Assembly: GCA_029531795.1 (NCBI GenBank)
Contig: JAPEIS010000003.1
Span: forward strand, 2,418,001-2,482,000
Direction: 5' to 3'
Length of the DNA: 64,000 bases
Source: Sclerotinia nivalis
Taxonomy: Eukaryota; Ascomycota; Leotiomycetes; Helotiales; Sclerotiniaceae
Shown piece by piece: positions 58,593 through 64,000 of the stretch. Under the pieces are notes generated by a model, which saw only the letters and a program-made list of their open reading frames with translations, was not told where the DNA came from and searched no databases. The first letter of the stretch is position 1; every line of letters begins with the position of its first letter. A program made the position numbers and the translations under genes.

Positions 58593-61500
58593 CATATTAT
58601 AATTACAGAATCCCCTAGGGCGGTACCTAAAAGCGAAACAGCAATCGCAGGGCAAACCCTGAAAGAGACAGACGTAGTAAGAAAACATACAAGATCTGTG
58701 AATCCAGTCTAGTAGCAAAATTTGAAGAAAAGGCAGGGAGGGGATTTTCCATCTGTGATTCCTAGGAAAACAGTAGCGGCAGAGGGAAATTTATAAATCT
58801 CAAGCTAGTCCGGGATTTAGGGAAAATTGTCATCGTAATACAGTCGATGATGTGCTATTGGCTAGAGCTCATAGACAAGGAAATCGAGATACAGAATTCG
58901 GTGGATTTATTTTAGATGTGCAATAGAATTCACGGAATCGATGTTGAAAAGATAGAAAAATGGGTGAACAATCTCATGAATTGGCGCGTGTAATAAATGG
59001 AAGTTGAAGTTTGAGGTGTATAAAACGGTAGTTTTTGAACGATATTAAGAAACCAGTATCCCAATGCGACAACTATCGAATGAGAATAATAAAACTATAA
59101 CTCCGACTGGGACAATAGCAGTGTATATTCAAGTAAATGAACTGAGATATATTATATTAAGTAAAAGCCCGGTATTGGTTCACTAAAATCCACCTACACC
59201 TAGTCTCTCGTATTTCAACATCTTTCCAGAATCATGGTCTAAGGAGAAGTCTAGATGTTCTCGGTGGCAACGAAATGGTTTTCGATTTTTAGGTTACCGG
59301 TTTACCGAGGGAAGTAAAATCAGACGTCCAGTATAGCAACAAGCCCAAGAAAATCAAGCTCAAGTCTGAAAGTCCAGGCTTTATCCACCCTAGTCATTCA
59401 GTCATCAAAACTTCGATCACCGTCTCCTCGTCATACACAGCATCCGCCACCATCATCGTATCCAAGTTTCCGGATACAAGTTTCGTTCTCTTCCATTCTT
59501 CCAGGATATCCCCTCTAATATATCTCGATCCTGCACTGCCACTGTGCCAGCTGTCTGGTCTTTACACTAAAACACGTGATATTCCCAATTTCCATGAACG
59601 GTAAAGCCCGGAATCTAGACGGACTAGGCTCAGCCTTGTGGAGTATCCTGAAACTTGGAATGTTTTGTTCGTCATTGCTGAGATGAATCATCGACGGTTT
59701 CAATGCGGGTTATGGAGCTTTGCCACCTCGGGGAATTTTGTATTGCGTACTCCGCGATGCATGTAATATTGAATTTGACTTTAATCATAGTGGATCCATA
59801 GCCTCAGAGGACTTTGAGCTGGCAAGAATCTAGAGCTCTGTTATGGTTAATAATGGTCAAGAAAGAAGTACGTATGTAGTACGTATGCGCGGATAAAACC
59901 TGACAATCGAACCTCTCGAATTTCAAGACTTAAAGACCGAGAAGTTCATAAGTAATGTGATAAATATTAGTAGCAATAGCGACTTGACTAGAGCTGCAAA
60001 AGGGCCACCCTTTTATTTGAGCTCAAATTGCACAATAATGTACGAGCCATCGCTAAATGTCGTGCATTGTAGTATGGGGTTACCAAAATCATCCGCATAT
60101 GCTGTGAACAATATCCTCGCGTACCCGAACTACCAACTCACCGTCACTTCTCAGATGCCACTTGTCATATTTGAGAACATTCTCACCCGTCTAACAAATA
60201 CCTACCCACTTACCTCGGAATATCCCTTATCTTCTTCGTCTATTCTTTCACTTGGCAATTCAATCTGAATATTGGCCAAGCCCATACACTATATAATCTT
60301 AGCCATATGTGTAACGTATGACAAACCCACGGGCTGAGTTGTTTACCCAGCCCTATGGATGAATCAATCAATCCCCGCACTCCAAGGAGCCAAAACAGCC
60401 AACCTCAAGGTTGTGTTGTGCACATCAGGATATCTTCCCTCCCCTTCTTCATACCGCTTTCTCCACAATATTGAAAACTATCATATTGTGCACGAGCGTA
60501 TTATGAAGATCCTGGAGAAATCACTTGCTCACGCCAGGCCCAGATAATTGAACCACAATTTTGAGTGCGTATTTTCATTCCGACAGTGAGCGCATTTATG
60601 CAGGTGAGTGAGTTTCACAGGAACTGTGTTGCACTAACATTGAGAACTTTAACTTTGAAGATCGAAAGAGAATTGAGGTTTAGCATTTGTTTAAAACCTG
60701 AAGATCATCAAAATGATTCCAAGATACCAGTCGTCGTCATCGTCAACTTGGTCGGCTCAGGCGGAATTGAAAGTAAAAAAAAGTTCTTTTGCCCGAACTA
60801 ACGAGAAATAGTCATGTATGAAGATGTAAAAGGTCTAGAATTGTATAGCATCGGCATAATTATCGCCTGTGTAGATTTTAGTTCCATAAAGTGATCTAAA
60901 AGCGGAAACTCTGATCAATTAGTGAGACTATAAAAATTCTGAAACAAGGATACAACAACCAATTGGAGTAACATACTCCAAACACATGTATGTTCAACAA
61001 TCTTTTTGTTTGCTCTAAAGGTTTTTTTTCTGATCGGTCAGAAAGAAACATGTGGAGTTGAGTACGAATCTGGTAATCCGGATAAATCGCGGTCATTTTG
61101 TAGCAAGCCAGTGAGTGCTTTGTATGATTACCCCCGCGAAATATCTTTGATTGATCAAATAATTGTGCCCAGAATTATGCCCAAGCTTCAGAATATGGAG
61201 ACAGAAAAACGTTGGAGAAAGCAAACTTTGGTGCCTTGATCATATCGTGGAACGTGGACCATTTATATATAAATTAGACACAGAGATACGGAGATATGCC
61301 ATACGGTGATATGAAACGGAGATAATCTTTCGTTAAGAAAAGGATGCTCGCAGCTGCAAATGCAAGCAGTGAGATTGTTGATTTCCAATAAAAATGTGAA
61401 ATTCTTGATGGGGATCCGAATATCATGAGTCGCCTAGGTCAATCTTCGTACCAAAAAAGGAAGGACAAAAAAGACATGACAATCATTCGATGACACCACG

Positions 61501-64000
61501 TACGGAGTACAACGGTTCTGTAAGCATCGACCAAGGATGACGGAGGTGGCTGCAGCTTTCCCTTCCATCGTGCCTGCATTTTTTTTTTTTGGACTTCTTT
61601 GCTTTTACTTATTCCGAATGGTTGTGATGGAACAGATTGAGGGGAACCTTGAGGGTCAAACCCCAGTCCAAAACTCTGGATAAAGTCACCGGAACAGCGA
61701 TATCAAAGTACGAAAGTGGAGATGTATAAGAGGACTGACTCACTCAGAGGAGTTGATTTGTGACAAGGACAAGGATGTTGATCTTGAATAATGCAATCAA
61801 GAAAAGTACCGCATATGCAGTAACGGTAAAGAATGGAGCTCTCAGGGTGTATTGAAAGTGGAGACGTGGAAGTAGTTAGGTTTGTTTGGTGATACACTAC
61901 CTACAACATTATGCTGTTGAGACATTTCAAGTTACGAAGATAAAATCCTTCGACTGTATTGGTATCAACAAGTTGGAAAGAATTGGAAAGGAAGGGATCA
62001 AAGCCTCAAATGGCCAGTAGAGTAGGTGAGAAGTTTTGGTTGGATCTGTCATAATCTGGACGGACTTTAAGGAGTGGGGAAAGGCTCTCTCCCTTTTTCA
62101 ATGGAGGGTTTATCACTTGGGTAAGCCGCCAAAGCATTTCAGGAAAGCCGAGGAACCCTTAAAGTGGGCATATTTCGTTTGGAGTGGGGGTAATTGTCTT
62201 ACAATCCAGCGGGTACGAGATATTCTAGAATCTAGCCCAGAATCTAGGAGGTTATCCAATTAGATCTTAACAAACAGACACAACTTGTGGAACATTCAAA
62301 AACTACTCACAAGTCTAGAATAGTGAAAAAACTCGCACAATGAACAACGTCGCAACGCAAGCATCTAGCATACGCAATTGTATACGAACATTATGCTTCT
62401 AGTTTTAATGTTGTAACAAGAGCGCCAAAAGTCAAAAGTCAAAAAGGTCAAAATGATAGAACTGATAGGAATGGAAAAGTTGTCAACTACCCCGATGATG
62501 ACAAAGATGATGGATCATTCGGGTTAAATTGAGGCTTTGAAACTAACTCAATGTTAAAAAATAACCTTGATGTTGCAATCTGAAGTAGAATTGATATAAT
62601 ATACAAGGAAGAAGACGGGTCCTTTGATATTCTCCATGACTACCTGTGCGAAGTATTAAGCATCATGTTTCTGAACTGCACCATCTAACGGCTGAATGAT
62701 ATCATTTCAACATCAAAAAAGACAATTTACTTCGAAAGTTACAACATCAACCTACGGAGTGCATCTACATACATTTTCTCAAACCCTGAATCACAGAATC
62801 CTACAGTTCCAAGTTGTCAAGCTTAGACGGTTCTTCCGGAACGGAAAACTAGAGCAACCATGCACACGCCATCGATTGCACTTTAGCGGTCAAGAAAGCT
62901 AGACTTGTCTGAAGAAGCGCATCGTATCCTCATAGAACCTTAATCAGCAGTGCAATCAAGACAAAACGTTTGTGCGTACTGCATAGTGCATTGTGATTGC
63001 GAGTAGATGGAAAACTAGAGCAGTACAAGCCATCGAGCATCAAGCAAGCCAGCAAATAATATGCTATAGACTATTAGTATATGCAGTTCTACACGTCGAG
63101 CCATCATCACCAATTACTATACAATCTTGCCGCACATCATCATACTTTGACTAGACCATATCATACCATACCATTGTTACACAACAAGGAATGTCCGAAT
63201 ATTTCCATCTACTCCAAAAGTATTGATGGCTTGTTCTTTGAATTGTATTATCTATTATAGAAAGAAAGAGTCATATTGAATTCTGTTATCTATTATAGAT
63301 AAAGAGTCATACTTCATTCTTTTTCTCCTGATTCAAAACTTTAGACAAACCCTCCTTTTTTTTCCTTTTTGACTACCGAGACCAGTTCATAAGGTCCAAC
63401 AAAGAGATCTAAAAGATCATCCAAGACTTACTAGAACCATACGGAATCTTTCCCCCTTGTTACAAGAACTCCGCAAATAGGTCACCCACAATCAATTGAT
63501 AGTTTCCGGTTCAGTTGATTGATGAGATCTTCCCTCCCAACAATCCAACCAATAATCCCTCAAGGGTCTCCAAAAACTATTCAAGCTACCTGGGTAGTCA
63601 AACCAACAATCCCATTGGGTGGTCAGCGTTTACGAGGGCATACCCAAAATATACAATTATAAAGAAGCACGCAATATATTTCCACAATAATAATCTTTTT
63701 TTCCTTCTCTCAAATCCCTTACATTATTTATTCTACATCTCCCTCCTGAATTTAACTTCCATTCATTCCGTCCGCTCTCGAATATTTCGAATAGCTATTT
63801 AACTCCGTTGTCGGAAATAGAAATTGATTAATCATATCAATCCCCATTTCCCATTTCCACCGGAATTATCCCACACTATATTCTCAGATATTGGCCAATT
63901 CCTTTTTGCAGGCGGAGCAACTCAAAATATTATACGATCACCGCTACATCTAGTTGCATACTTCTTTGTATGGAGTACCGAGCTTCGATTGATTGTGTTT

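Larger units (their letters stand above)
54477..64000. other. Gene-poor, AT-rich region with microsatellites
   Basis: About 9.5 kb in which no frame gives a recognisable protein. The longest open frames are about 100 codons (for example 59957-60268 on the plus strand), have no domain, and many alternatives overlap them. Simple repeats are frequent. The last 600 bases are C/T-rich like a promoter, so a gene may begin just beyond 64000. Confidence 0.5.

Overview
The window is filamentous ascomycete nuclear DNA, most likely from a Leotiomycete of the Botrytis/Sclerotinia/Monilinia type. The evidence is short 45-75 base GT-AG introns with CTAAC/CTGAC-like branch sites, a Zn2Cys6 regulator, a PTH11/rhodopsin-like receptor, secreted Ser/Thr-rich proteins, a GtaA-type glutaminase and a giant DUF6606/DUF3638/DUF3645 protein, all in AT-rich spacers. 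The genus is an inference from gene content; no database was searched. No tRNA, rRNA, CRISPR array or intact transposon was found.

Left part (1-10.9 kb): the C-terminal end of SUMO, a decayed Cys-rich zinc-binding gene on the minus strand, a zinc-cluster transcription factor whose 3' part looks frame-broken, a degenerate tandem array of about 250-base units (5.4-7.4 kb), and a decayed minus-strand gene of unknown family (7.5-8.9 kb).

Middle (10.9-31.5 kb): an intact 11-exon glutaminase A-like gene with a 12-base micro-exon, converging on the 3,112-residue DUF3638-type ATPase (minus strand, 4 exons). A secreted Cys-rich protein, a MAPEG membrane protein and a secreted alpha/beta-hydrolase follow.

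Right part (31.5-54.5 kb): a rhodopsin-type membrane protein, a GPI-type surface glycoprotein with a frameshift and a stop, an aspartic-protease-fold membrane protein with a nonsense codon and a frameshift, an unrecognised 3-exon gene running into a short tandem repeat, a small hypothetical protein, an amino-acid transporter, and a secreted lysozyme-like protein with a chitin-binding-type tail. From 54.5 kb to the end there is about 9.5 kb of AT-rich, microsatellite-studded DNA with no convincing gene.

Functionally the set is mixed. There is no obvious biosynthetic cluster, but extracellular and cell-surface functions dominate. Up to five of about sixteen gene loci carry disabling changes; two of these contain more than one in-frame stop and the others are supported by frame analysis alone. 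This unusual share of decaying genes is the main biological signal of the window.
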